A stretch of DNA of 64,000 nucleotides from contig RSEF01000003.1 of the NCBI GenBank assembly GCA_003993805.1, positions 106,484,852 to 106,548,851 on the forward strand, in the 5' to 3' direction. This DNA comes from Himantopus leucocephalus (Eukaryota; Chordata; Aves; Charadriiformes; Recurvirostridae). Below, in pieces: positions 13,001-23,040 of the stretch. Below the pieces are notes generated by a model. The model was given only the letters and a program-made list of their open reading frames with translations. It had not been told where the DNA came from and made no database searches. The stretch's first letter is position 1. Each line of letters opens with the position of its first letter. A program made the position numbers and the translations under genes.

Positions 13001-15984
13001 GTGCTAGGTGACCGTCTTTCTCCACTGACTCCACAAGAGCTAAAGGCTTCTCACTGAAGCATCCAAGGACCATGGATTCCAGCCCTAGCTGCTCAGAGCT
13101 GTAACAGCTGAGATAGGTTCACTAGCAGAAACATTGACAGCTTGGCAAAATTATCGCTAGAAATGTGCCATTGCCAGTTTGAATATGAACATTCAGAGAC
13201 TGGGCAGTTTAGATGCCTTAGGGTTGGACAGAGATGCCTGGCAAGATATTTTGGCACTGAAACCATGGATGTTGTAGCTGCATTTGAGAGGATTCAGCAT
13301 GCCTTTCTGGTGGGACTTGGTTTCTGCACTTGTCTCATATTTTTGTTAAGGTTGCTGGCATTTATGAGTAGCAACGTTTTCAGCTTCATCTTTTAGCAAA
13401 CTGAAAGCATTATGTCAGAGAGGACAGGAGGTCCTCGCTGTCCAATTGTTATATTAAGTTGTTATATCATAACACAGCTTAATTTTCATTATCAAGGTAC
13501 CTTTAGACATATGGTTCTGAATTAACTTTTTAAACGCTTTCATGGTTTTGTATTATGGATGATGTCTACCTCTAGTTCAATTTTTTTGAACCTCAGAAAA
13601 ATAAAATAAAATTTTTATGTTCATGCATGCTTCAATAAAATTTCAAGTAAAGCCGTAAGTTAATGTTTCTAAAGGAATGACTAGTAACTCACTCCTCTGA
13701 TTGCTGTTGGAGTGTAGTCTTCAGGTGTGAGAAATGCCCCTGGCTTTGTGCAGATCAGGATCATCTCTTTCTCAGTTTTCTGCACTGCTTGTTTTGGTTT
13801 TTTTGTTTTGTTTTTTTTTTTTTTCCTCAGAACAAACTCAGTGAGGTTTCAGTACTCATGGATGTTACAGGTGTAGATAGTGCATGGACTGCCAGGATGT
13901 TGAATTCTTGAAGTGATTGCTGTTCACTTTTGTTCAGTTAATTATTTTTGGAACAGTATTTACAATGTAGAGATAAAAATAATCTTTATATCTTCATTAA
14001 CATTCCCGTCTTTCACGACCTCAGCTCTTAAAACCATGATTTATAATAGTAAAATGGAAGCTTGTTTTTGCTCTGATCTTCTGGGAGTTATTTTCATCTT
14101 CGCTTTTGTCAAGCTTTTCTTCAGAACAGATCAAAACTTATTCATTGCTTTCCTTAAGAATTTGAATTTCTTAGAAGATGTTCATAATTTTTACTTCCAA
14201 TTGTACGTCCCAGAGTTGCATCTGCATTACCTGCTGGGGTGATTGCTGCTATTTTGGCATATATGCTTTGCTTTCGTTTCTTTCCCTTTGCTCTGACACG
14301 GAGTCAATATATATGTATGGCACAAATCTGAACTCAGGAGCTAAGAGATGTTTCCAGGGGTTTTAATGTAGACACAGTTGTCATGACTTTCTTTTGTGAC
14401 CTTGTCCTTACAAACTAATTACTATTTTATGTGTCAGTTATGTTTTAACCTCAGTACACTGTTGCAAGATACTCGGTACACTGCACTCAGGAAATGAAAT
14501 ATTCTCTGAAAGAAAAATGAAAGTGCAAATGCTCTTACACCAAGTATCATTGTTTTTTTATTGAATTTTATTTTTGTGTCAAGGGAAGTTTCTGAAAAAA
14601 TGAACTTTATTTTGATCAATAGTTTAAACTGAATTGGCAAACTCCTTATCTAGCTGCAAATTGTCTGTTTCATGAGCATTTTGTTAGACTGACTTTGTTT
14701 GTAACATAATGGATAATTTCAGAAACACAATAACTAGGTAAATTTAGGTAACTAGGTAAACTCGGTACCAATACTGTGCAAATATGATCCTCTGTGTAAT
14801 ATAGTCCAGCAAGAATAAACATTATTGTGCAAAGGCAGAATTGTGATTTTTCTTTTTTTTTTTTTCTTCTCTCTTCTGTTTAGGACGTTTATTCGTACAA
14901 ACAGGTGGGAGTTTCTTTAAACAGGATATTTACAGTTAACCCCAAAGGAGAACTTATACAAGAGCATGCAAAGACAAACATCTCATCGTAAGTAATTTCT
15001 TATCCCTAACACCTTATAGACTAAATTAATTTGATATTCTAATTTATGACTCAAGTTGCCCAAAGATGCATTTGATTTTACTAGTGAGAGATTCCTTAGA
15101 ATATTCCAAGCAAAACACAAAAAATTTAGAATAAAATACAGACTTTCCACCTCTGAAACTGCCAAAAAGAGAAAGTTTAGTATTTAGTTTAGTATATTCC
15201 ATCCACTTTAGTCACATAAAAGAATTGTCAGTGTACGATTTAGTCTGCATAAAAGTGAGACGAGCTAATTTCTTGAAGCAGTCTGCCTTTCCATGGCCTC
15301 TTCAAAATTTCCTTTTCCTGGAGCTCCTATCTAGAAGAGCCAGAAAACAAAATCTGAAGATAGGGCTGAGGGCTTCCAGCAAGATGCTTAGACACTGTAG
15401 TACCTAACCCTGAACGGAAATGGCGTTCAGTAATGCTAAGACTGCCCTTAATTGAAGGGGAGCCATATGTGTATAAAATAGGAGTAATTGATTGAGCAGG
15501 GAGCTGCTTGAGCCAAGCTGGACAGAAATGGAGAAACAAAAGATGAAGCTTGAATGTTTTAGGAGGTGATCTGGGCGGAAAATGGCATCTATTTCTTACT
15601 AGCTGTTTTGTTGCTTACAATGCATGGATTTCTTATCTGAACTGTGAATCTTCTCGGGAAGGTCGGCACCAAAATGGAGTGTATTTTTATTCATTTGAGG
15701 AGAGTCACTTGTCTGTGTAAGAGTAGCTATGCCTTAGCTGTTGGGGACTTAACAAGAATTCAAAGTAAGAAGATCTGAAATGGTTCACTATTTTTTTTTT
15801 TTTTTAAATTTGTTTATTTTCCAGCTATGTCAGACTATGTGAAGTGGTAGATCACATTTTCCCTTTGCTGAAAAGAAGCCATTCTTCAGATTTCCCTTGT
15901 TCTGATACCTACAGTCAGTTCACCTACTGGAGAGAACCTCTGCCGCCTTTTGAAACTCAGGATGTACATCCAGCCTCCTCTTGA
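914..15984 (+). CDS. LPIN1: LPIN1 (lipin-1), C-terminal seven coding exons, partial gene
   Basis: Lipin-1 is a Mg2+-dependent phosphatidate phosphatase (PAP1) that makes diacylglycerol from phosphatidic acid at the ER. It also acts in the nucleus as a coactivator with PGC-1alpha and PPARalpha. Hand-built exons are 914-1058, 4087-4235, 5815-5901, 8902-9054, 10891-11005, 14884-14987 and 15825-15984. All have AG/GT borders and matching phases, and they give 303 residues with no internal stop. In this fragment DIDGT (HAD motif I, catalytic aspartates) is residues 91-95 and LGHIL is 102-106. The CSARAIG stretch carries the motif II serine, and the FGNRPADVYSY stretch near residue 215 fits HAD motif IV. 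Residues such as [27 protein letters not shown] and [10 protein letters not shown] match lipin-1 better than lipin-2 or lipin-3. Vertebrate lipin-1 is about 890 residues, so the N-LIP domain, the nuclear signal and the start lie to the left of the window. Confidence 0.96.
2675..2774. other. Assembly gap (100 N)
   Basis: Exactly 100 Ns, the usual placeholder for a gap of unknown size. It lies inside the CR1 copy, between the [10 protein letters not shown] and [12 protein letters not shown] (here [13 protein letters not shown]) parts of the reverse transcriptase. Confidence 0.98.
2885..2970. repeat. 43-base tandem duplication around a single N
   Basis: The block starting catcctctaggtgtggcc at 2885 is repeated from 2928, giving a period of 43. 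One N sits at 2927, at the copy junction. It lies inside the CR1 fragment. A single N at the joint suggests overlapping contig ends that were not merged, not a biological duplication. Confidence 0.85.
4087..4235 (+). CDS. LPIN1: LPIN1 exon with the DIDGT catalytic motif
   Basis: The acceptor is cttgcag ending at 4086 and the donor is gtgagt at 4236. The 149 nt are 49 codons plus two bases of a split Arg. The exon opens the catalytic C-LIP (LNS2) domain with [12 protein letters not shown] and ends with SDIDGTIT. The two aspartates of DIDGT, coded at 4213-4227, are the nucleophile and the general acid of the HAD phosphatase fold. Both are intact, so the protein should be catalytically competent. 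The open frame runs upstream into the intron without a stop to an ATG at 4033. This is not the real start, because the phase-0 acceptor at 4086 fits the previous exon. Confidence 0.97.
4236..5814 (+). other. LPIN1: LPIN1 intron with a short T-rich tandem repeat
   Basis: Mostly unique AT-rich sequence. At about 4372-4397 a 14-base unit (tttttttatttggc) occurs twice in a row. A scrap reading aatcacagaatcat at 4322-4335 resembles a CR1 3' tip but is too short to call. Confidence 0.65.
5815..5901 (+). CDS. LPIN1: LPIN1 exon with the LGHIL (LxxIL) coactivator motif
   Basis: The acceptor is tttattcag ending at 5814 and the donor is gtgagt at 5902. The 87 nt complete the split Arg, give 28 codons ([19 protein letters not shown] to HKVS) and end with two bases of a Gln. 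The LGHIL motif at 5825-5839 is the LxxIL sequence through which lipin-1 binds PPARalpha and PGC-1alpha. The exon is too short to stand out as an ORF and was found by frame continuity. Confidence 0.96.
5902..8901 (+). other. LPIN1: LPIN1 intron with an LTR fragment
   Basis: About 3 kb of mainly unique sequence. The only recognisable insert is the LTR-like piece at about 7845-7964. No RNA gene was seen. Confidence 0.65.
7845..7964 (+). mobile_element. Endogenous retrovirus LTR fragment (probable ERVL type)
   Basis: It begins with TGTCGTGGTTTGGGCC. Bird ERVL-like LTRs often start with TGTCGTGGTTT. Next come a CT-rich then GA-rich stretch (ctcccccatctctctctcc, gagaggtgggagggagagaaag) and cttaagataaagaaac, which is a similar layout. 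No internal viral genes, matching second LTR or target duplication is visible, so this is a truncated solo LTR at most. The family name is inference from pattern memory. Confidence 0.5.
8902..9054 (+). CDS. LPIN1: LPIN1 exon with the [16 protein letters not shown] core
   Basis: The acceptor is gttcacag ending at 8901 and the donor is gtattg at 9055. The 153 nt hold 50 full codons from [14 protein letters not shown] to SSLFSALH, with split codons at both ends. This is one of the most conserved parts of lipins. The serine in YCSARAIG corresponds to HAD motif II. The donor (AG/gtattg) is weaker than the others but still canonical GT. Confidence 0.96.
9055..10890 (+). other. LPIN1: LPIN1 intron, no recognised elements
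   Basis: There is a T15 run at about 9153-9167 just after the exon. The rest is AT-rich unique sequence. An open frame of 115 codons at 9956-10303 has no recognisable protein features, and I regard it as chance. Confidence 0.65.
10891..11005 (+). CDS. LPIN1: LPIN1 exon [13 protein letters not shown] to FGNRPA
   Basis: The acceptor is tcatttcag ending at 10890 and the donor is gtaagt at 11006. The 115 nt complete an Arg codon and give 38 codons that end in phase 0. The peptide [20 protein letters not shown] is diagnostic of lipin-1. The [11 protein letters not shown] stretch continues into the next exon and forms the last HAD motif. Confidence 0.96.
11837..12395 (-). mobile_element. CR1 LINE 3' fragment
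   Basis: The plus strand starts with cacagaatcacagaatgg, the reverse of the CR1 3' octamer tail. It continues with the ggaagggacctttggagatc block typical of CR1. The minus strand reads through the C-terminal reverse-transcriptase tail: [11 protein letters not shown], then [20 protein letters not shown], then the [20 protein letters not shown] region. About 560 bases are present, 5'-truncated. Its open frame is long (174 codons) because the insertion is moderately young, not because it is a host gene. Confidence 0.95.
12497..12556. repeat. TA/CA dinucleotide microsatellite cluster
   Basis: Interrupted runs of TA, with a short CA stretch and GATACATA units. Simple sequence, likely length-polymorphic. 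Confidence 0.85.
14884..14987 (+). CDS. LPIN1: LPIN1 exon [10 protein letters not shown] to HAKTNIS
   Basis: The acceptor is ctgtttag ending at 14883, after a long T-rich tract, and the donor is gtaagt at 14988. The 104 nt give 34 codons plus two bases of a Ser. The exon holds the end of the catalytic domain ([19 protein letters not shown]). The SLNRIF sequence separates lipin-1 from lipin-2, which has a different residue pattern here. Confidence 0.96.
14988..15824 (+). other. LPIN1: Last LPIN1 intron
   Basis: Unique AT-rich sequence ending in a poly-T tract (about 15791-15805) and the terminal acceptor. No repeat or RNA was recognised. Confidence 0.7.
15825..15984 (+). CDS. LPIN1: LPIN1 terminal coding exon and stop codon
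   Basis: The acceptor is attttccag ending at 15824, after a poly-T run at about 15791-15805. The exon completes a Ser codon and adds 52 residues ([20 protein letters not shown] to DVHPASS). It stops at TGA, 15982-15984. The C-terminal WREPLPPFE sequence is the usual lipin-1 ending, so the protein is not truncated at this end. Confidence 0.96.
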
Positions 15985-16254
15985 CTGCATCTCCAGACTG
16001 TTGGCCTCAGCTCAAAGAATGAGTTAGCGTGTATCGAAAGAACACCACTTGGCTTTTGCTGTTGACAGTTCAGCTGGAATCTGTGATGTTGTCAGCACTG
16101 TATTCTTTTGCTGTGAGCAAATTTAGAAATGCTTTTTCATACTTAGTCACGTTTCCAGATGACAAGAAGGAGTCTTACTAGGAAGAGGAGTTGCGTTTCT
16201 AGCTCTTCACCCAGCTCCTCAGATTGTGCCATACAGTTTCATCATTTAAGGTCA

Positions 16255-16260
16255 AATAAA
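16255..16260 (+). terminator. LPIN1: Proximal polyadenylation signal AATAAA of LPIN1
   Basis: A canonical AATAAA lies 271 bases after the stop codon. A TG-rich stretch (gtgatgttggagttgctg) follows within 10-30 bases, as expected for a working site. It would give a short 3' UTR. Confidence 0.45.
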
Positions 16261-18341
16261 AATGAAGTGATGTTGGAGTTGCTGTTAAACATGCCATAAG
16301 GTCGTAAAGTGGTTCTGTCTCTTATCTGCATCACTGAAGTTATTTTTCATCTCATCAGAACCCCCTGCAAGTAAGGGAGCTGAAGGTGCTCACCATTCCT
16401 GACAGCGTCTGGTGGCACCAACAGGGATTGCAATCCGTATGTCAAAATTCCTTTCTCTGAAGGAGCAAATGATTCTTCCTCTTCCTCCTTGCTTGACCAA
16501 TACCTGTTTGTTTAAGAGTTAATTACTGGTCTAGATCCTCAGCTGTTGTAAATCAGTGTAGCTAGCAAAGCCAATTGAGCTGTGTTGATTTATTCCAGCC
16601 TGTTTTGACATGGTAACGCTTTTTGGAGGAAATAACTGATGTGTAATCTAAACAGAAAGCAAAGGAAATAAGGTGGTCAGATTCTGGCAGTCTTTCTCAG
16701 TTTGAGAAGTACCATGCTTCAGGAGTAGCTATTTGGATTAAGGTAAGTGTGCAAGTGGAGGATACAGGCTACTGTGTGTAGTGCCCGTCTTACTGAAGTC
16801 AGTGATTTTCAGTAAAGACATCTAACCGGCAGAGTCTGCGGAGTTTCAAGACTGTTACTGAGCCAAGAACACTGAGGACTTTGTCAAAATGGAATAGTTT
16901 TATTTGAAACATTATTTTGGCTAAAATGTGAACTTTGATGCTGGTGAATGACGCATCTCAGGTTTTTATTGTATGGATTTTTTTTGTTGTTTTTGTATCA
17001 TAAAGAATGGATACTTTTAGTGCAATTTACTGTCCTCCAAAATAGTGAAATCTCCTCTTCCATCTTTTTTTTTTTCCTTATTTGTCCAGACACAAGCTGT
17101 AGATACTGTTTTTGCTACCTGCTTTTGACAGCCTTAAGACTTAACTGTGCGTGCTAAAAGCAATACTGCAGATCAGTTGGTAATGTTTTCCAAATGGTCT
17201 GCCTTTACACAATGGGGTACTTTACTTAAAATGTAGACATCAAGTGATTATATGCCAAATGATTCTCAAATGTGCTTGTAGCTAGGAAAGAAACTTTTTT
17301 TTTCCTTTTAAAATATATTTAAAAGTTTAATTGTTCTCTGAAACACTGAAAATGGCATCATGGGATTCCATGTATATTGTATTTCAGTATGGCTAAACCA
17401 GTAGTTCACAAGCTGTGGTCTTTGCCAGCCTGTGATCTGTAAGGCTATGGTACATGTTTTGCAGCTGCTTTGTAGTTAATAATAGGAAGGCAGAGCGGTC
17501 CAGGAGAAATTTTAAGATGTGATTGTGGTAAGTTAGCACCCAAAAGTCTGGGAACAGCTGCTCTGTATCACATTTGTTCTGTTTCAACAAATTCTGGTTT
17601 TGCACGTCAAGAGTGATAGCAACATAAGTAGGATGGTAATTCTACGGTAGGGTTTTTTAACTTTGAGTGCTGCAGACTTTATCTGGTATGTCAGGGGGCC
17701 AATTTATGATTTCTCTGTGCCTTCAATAGTAATGAATATAAGTGCAATCCTTTTATACAGCCGCAGTGTGCAGTGGTGAGCCCTCCCTGTCTTCCTTTTC
17801 ACGTGAACGTTGCTGCTTCGGGCAAGGTGCGTGCCCACTTTGGAGATACAAGGATTAGACAAACACAAAGAGGAAGAAAAGCATGCTTAACAACCCAGAC
17901 TGATTATGCTCTCTTGAAAGTTTAAAGAAAATGCAAATATTTTTTTAACTTGAAGATGGAAGAAATGTGGTATGGATTTTCTGAAAGACAATCAGTGGGG
18001 ATTGCAGGATGCCAAACTGAGATGGTTGCATCTCTAAATATAGCCACACTTTCCTTTAAGTATCTATTAGTGCTTGTCATTAATGATTGAATAAATGGAT
18101 GAATATACTAACTGCATCCTATTTTAATTCAGTTTTCGTAAAAGCCTGTTTCAATCCATTTATTATGCAAAATAAAACCAAACCAACCCTTCAGTAAGAG
18201 GCTGTCAGTTTTGTGGGTTTTGTCCTTAACAGTAGTTAAGATGTCTTTTCCTAAGGTACCACACGCAGTAGCTTCCACCAGAAAAGAGGGACCCTGAAAG
18301 TCCACCACAATTAAAGCCTGCATTGTATTTATTTATAAATT

Positions 18342-18347
18342 AATAAA
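18342..18347 (+). terminator. LPIN1: Distal polyadenylation signal AATAAA of LPIN1
   Basis: AATAAA in an AT-rich context is followed about 15-25 bases later by gttgttttgttg, a classic GU-rich downstream element. This is the best-formed poly(A) site in the region. A diverged CR1 remnant begins only about 90 bases further on. Earlier AATAAA copies at 18090 and 18171 lack such a clear downstream element. Confidence 0.5.
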
Positions 18348-18454
18348 TAGCTAATCCAGCGTTGTTTTGTTGCCATTAGTATTTCAAACCAAATGATAGC
18401 GTGAATGAGTGGTCATTTTAATTCTGTCAGATTTGTAGGCGTAGTGGAGGTAAC

Positions 18455-18617
18455 CCTGAGGCGCTGTGGAATCTCCTTCCTGGAGTTTTTAAGGCTGGGT
18501 TAAACAGAGTTATGGCTGGCTTGATGTAGTGCTGGCAGTCATCTGCTTCAAGGATGAAATTGGACTGGGTGACCTCCAGGGGTCCCTTCTGACCAACATT
18601 TCTGTGATTCTGTTGAA
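18455..18617 (+). mobile_element. Diverged CR1 LINE 3' end
   Basis: The stretch gctgtggaatctcc, then aattggactgggtgacctcc, aggggtcccttctgacc and finally ctgtgattctgt is the ordered CR1 3' terminus in sense orientation. It has many substitutions against the younger copies in this window and covers only about 160 bases. It lies just beyond the likely end of the LPIN1 transcript. Confidence 0.85.
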
Positions 18618-21600
18618 GTTAAATGCCTGACTTCTGACATACTGTATACCCCGTTGTATCTGAAAGTTGAAATATAGCTGAACAGTGAAACAAATGTGTG
18701 TTTCTCTAACTAATGTTCATCAAATTTGCTCACAGAAAAGCCACTTATGAAAATCAAAGTTTTGACTTCCTAGTAACATCACCGTACTTTGTCAGAGACT
18801 ATAAGACATTTTGATTTGGTAGCTGAGCAATTTTATGCATAATATTTAAACTGCGTTGTTAATTCATGTAGAAGAAAAAGGGATGGCTTAACAAATTCCT
18901 GCTCTTTCTGTGAAAGAAAAAAAATTCAGCTGTGCTTGTGGTGTAATGCTGGTTTCTGTTACAGAAAGACTATTTGGCTAACATAAATACGCAGACACGT
19001 TATATCACAGTATATTCTATTTATACAATACACATAAACTAGAATATGCCGCAGTGAGGAGTGACTAATGTTTATTTTCTTGAAGCTGATGACCATACTG
19101 CTCCAGCTGTGTCATGCAAGGGAAAGAATACTGTACTTGTTGCATCAGTTATGCCGAAGATAAAATGTTACTGCTGTAATTTGGGGAGGGAGGAGAAAGA
19201 GAGTATTGGATATTTTTTTATTTGTAGATATGGATTATTATTTCAAAGCCTATTTATATACAGTATTTACTCTGTATATGTATGTGCTACTGCAATGATG
19301 AAAAATCACCTTAACGCCTCATTTTGACCTGCTGAATGCAACAAGGGTAGAAATATATATTGTAATAAAGGCAAATATAAGTTTTTTCTGACTTTTCTAT
19401 TTTTTTGTATACTCTGATAATGGCAGAATGCTTTTGCAGAACTGCTGAAACCCTGTAAAGGGTGGCTTTTGTAGCTCCAGTCTCAGTTGCCTGTCTCTTA
19501 TCAGGGCTATCTGGTGTAACTTCCAGCACTTGCAAAATTTTTGCTGTTCAGCTACAGCGTTTGACTCGGAGCCTTTTCAAATGGAAAGAGTTTGAGGGGG
19601 ATGGGGCCAGGATCTGGGCTCTGGCTGTTTTGGGGTATGGGAACAGCAAATTGGACCGGTCAGGAATCTTTACCTACCCCAGAGGTTTTTTTCTGAATCT
19701 TCCTTTCCTCCAGTTCCTAATGTGACCGAAGGAAAAACCAACCATCTGTTTTGAATGGGAGCGCTGTCATTCATGGCAATGACACCAAATAGCCTTTTTC
19801 TTTTTTTTTTTTTTTTCCTCCTCTTCTTTGACATTGGCCCTTCTGCTTTGTGAGAAGCAAAATCCCCTTTCCTCCTGCCCGTGAGAACACAGCGCTGCCT
19901 TTTGCTCCCTCTGCCGGGTTTGCTGAGCAAACTAACTGCAGCCGTAGTGATAGTGCCGGGCTTGTGTTAGCTGGTATGAAAACAAAGATGTTTGGGGTTG
20001 ATAAGGCTCTGCGGCAGCTCAACTTCTGCGTTAAAAATACAAGAGCAGCTGTATTTGGGCAGCCTGCAGTCAGTGCTGCTTCAGTCTCTATTTTCTGTAT
20101 GTCTCTGGCTTGTATAAACATTTACACTGGAGCTCTGGAGACAGGCTTTGAAATGAAGGTGCCTTTTTAATTAAAAGTCAGAGAAACGGTACTTTTGCAT
20201 CAGCAAACCAAACTTTATAAGGACATATTCATTGCTCCCGGAATATCCCATTAACACTAGGAGTAGAAAAGTCTGAGGGAGCAAGCCTCCTAAGGAGCAA
20301 AGACCATAAAGCTGGGGTTGTTTTTGATGCCATGGGGAAGGTAGGGAACATTCCCAGAATACATTATTTTTTTCCTTATAAATAAATAGTCTTAATTCAA
20401 TACACATTGCAGATGCCATCAAGTACCTCAGGACAGTTCATTGCAAAAGGCAGAAGACTGTTGGTGCTAAGACCTAGTGCCTACAAATATAATTAATGAA
20501 GCTTTCAACTCTTCTGTGAATGCATAAATAGGTGAAGCCTGGAGGTTGTTCTTGGTGTGGGGTTTTTTTTTTTTTTTGGTGTGGGGTGGTTTTTTTTTTT
20601 TCCCCCTTTCATAGAAGCTCAGTGGAGTGGTGAAGGGAGTGTACTCACAGTGCCACAACCTCAGGTAGTCGTAGCTCTTTTGCTTGCAGTAAAATCCAGC
20701 CCCCGATTTGGTTCTGTAGCATGCTGGAGCCATGCAAGGAGAGCGCTAGTTGTAAATGAGAGAGTGGCTCTAAAGAAAACCCAGCAGTGGTGCAGAGGAA
20801 TTACAGCTGCCGTGTGCTTTGGGGAAGAGAACCTCATCAAGAGCTTTCCAGCCATTGGGATGTGAGGGGGAGCAATAAAAGCGAAATGAGAAATGAGTTT
20901 TCTACTAGGAGGAACTAGAGAAAGGGAACAAAAACAGCAAGTGGCCAAAAAGCAGCTTCTTGTTTCCATCCCTGTGCTGACCCTCGGTGGTACCAGGTCA
21001 GGCGCTGAGCTCTGCCTTTTTCCCCCTAACAGTCTTGCCTGTAAACGCGCGTCTGCATCGCACAGAAGAGGCCAGAGGGCCATTTTGGCTTCATTTGCCA
21101 AACAGGAGAGAATAACATTGACCAAAAGGAAATCTATGCTTAAGCATCCAAGGGGTACAGCTAACAGCAAAACAAAGTTGCAATTACAGCTAAATTTTAA
21201 ACTTAGGTAAGGACTAGGGCTTCTTTATTTTTTCATGAAGTTGGGAAACAAAGCTTTCACCTGCAGTATATACACCTCTCCAGTACCACACGTTCTTCCT
21301 TTTAATAAAGCTTGCTTCAGAAAATAAATGCAGATGTAACCTATCAGCCTATTTAAGCATGTGCTTAAGTCAGCCCTCCCTGCGCTGATATTTATGCATA
21401 TTCTTAAGCACTTTGCTGGATTAAGCCAACTAACGCCAAGAAAACTGTCTACTGGGGAGATACGGTTTCCAAGCTGAAGAATTGATCTGGCTTTTCTAAT
21501 GGCTACTCTTGGACCGATTTTTAGCCTCCAGCGCTTTCAGGTGTTCCGCCTGCTGCCAGCAATCTATTTATTGATACAGGAAATCCATTTTGCCTTGCCT

Positions 21601-22340
21601 TGCTTTTAATGAGTTTTGCAAGCAAGTGGCCCCTTCCTGTGACTCATTCTGTGTTTTCTGAGCGGGAGATTGTGGTTTTAAGTTTCACGTTGGAAAGTAA
21701 CCGCTGTGTCTGCTTTCCTTGTCTGCTGGAATCTCAACAAGAGGAATACATTTTGGAACAAAGAAATGTAAATGGAGTAGAACAGTTCACGTTTCTTTGC
21801 AAAATTGTGTAAACATCCTCCTTTTTCAGGACAGTTAAGACGACTAGTGCAAAATGAAAACAGGTCATGTTTTAAAATAACAGCTTTATCTTAGAACATT
21901 GCTGTTAACATGGGCAAAAAAAGACATTTTCCCTGATACCTTAATATGTGTTGGCCCTTTGATTTATAGCCAATAAATATCCAAAAATTAAACAGTGGAG
22001 GCCTTTCTCTGATCTTACTGACACAGGGGTAGCTCTGTTAACGTTTGGATGGCTGCTCAGATACACATAGCTACAACTGCACTCTGAAGCGTGAACAGTG
22101 AGTGCTGCAGATTTCCATCCAACTCCCGATCCCTCTCATTCACTTAAGATATTGGAGGTGAAGAGGTGGGAGATGCGGATCTATTTGTTTCTGACTTTTG
22201 CCAAAAATATGGTGGCGGAAGGAGAGGATCCTCTGCAAGCTGGGACCGTTAGCACTGAAAACTTAGATTTACGTTAAAAGCAGCCATAAATATATCAAAA
22301 CCAATGACCGGGACAGTTTCCATTCCCCATTGCTAGATAC
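18618..22340. other. Intergenic sequence downstream of LPIN1, no supported gene
   Basis: Mixed AT-rich DNA. At about 20554-20601 a ggtgtgggg plus poly-T unit occurs twice. Several overlapping open frames lie on both strands at 19670-21210 (up to 169 codons, minus strand 20661-21170). They show no domain, no homologue I recognise and no splice logic, and equally long frames are open on the opposite strand, so I do not call them genes. Confidence 0.6.
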
Positions 22341-23040
22341 AACTATTTATATTTCAGGCTCAGTGGCTACATCTGTATAGATAAATTGCTGCCCAGTAAA
22401 GGGCAGGGACCATTCTTGGGCCTCTTTGCCCAACTGGCACGCTTTGGCGAATGTCCAGCTGCCTCCCTGCCAAATCGGGACAATCGCTGGCCTCTGCTGT
22501 CCCTCAGGCTGTGCCCAGGCACTGCTTGGAGGGGCACAGGTTGGCCTGGCTGAGGTCATGCCAGGGACCGTGCTAGCAGCACGCAGGATGGGCGATCGCA
22601 TGTCAGAGCCTGGGTTTGCGCCCTGCCGGTTTGCTGATGTGTCCACGCTGTACCTGGCAAGAGCCCGGTCTGGGTCCCAGGTCCGGGCTGTAGCTCCTTT
22701 CCCCACCTGTGTCCCATCTGGCTGGATAATAAGACATTTGGACCTCCCCTTCCGGGGGCTTTGGGATGAGCTGGGCTCTTCCTATGGGCTTGAGGAGGTG
22801 CTTCAGTTCTTCCGTGGTTCAGTCCGACCTCAAGAGGAGGCACTATCTGGCCCTGAACTGCTTTCACCTCTGTCTAGTGCAAGCCTGGGCAATGTTAAAG
22901 CATGTTAGGGAGGCCGAGATCATCCCTGCAGCTCTGCAAAAAGGCCAGAAAAATCTAAAAGCTCTGCTAGCACAGGCTGCTCAGAGACAAACTGTGGATG
23001 GGGGTGTACAGAAAATCATACTTGAAAGCAAATAAACGCG
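22341..23040. other. GC-rich patch with long open frames on both strands
   Basis: The local GC content is clearly higher than around it. The plus frame 22426-22908 (160 codons) and minus frames at 22347-22706 and 22556-22867 are open. The plus-strand peptide is rich in Gly, Ala, Cys and Leu and matches nothing I know. GC-rich DNA has few stop codons, so open frames are expected. It could be part of an unannotated transcript, but nothing shows it. Confidence 0.3.

Larger units (their letters stand above)
11006..14883 (+). other. LPIN1: LPIN1 intron with a CR1 fragment and AT repeats
   Basis: It contains the CR1 fragment at 11837-12395 and an AT-rich dinucleotide cluster at about 12497-12556. 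There is a single N at 11689 and T-rich runs at about 11752-11764 and 13800-13824. The rest is unique sequence with no exon recognised. Confidence 0.7.
15985..18362 (+). other. LPIN1: LPIN1 3' UTR (probable extent)
   Basis: No intron signals or recognisable repeats were seen between the stop codon and the AATAAA at 18342. AATAAA signals occur at 16255, 18090, 18171 and 18342. The end is inferred from the last one, which is followed by a GT-rich element. A 3' UTR of about 2.4 kb would be similar in size to that of mammalian LPIN1. A short form ending near 16280 is also possible. Confidence 0.6.
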
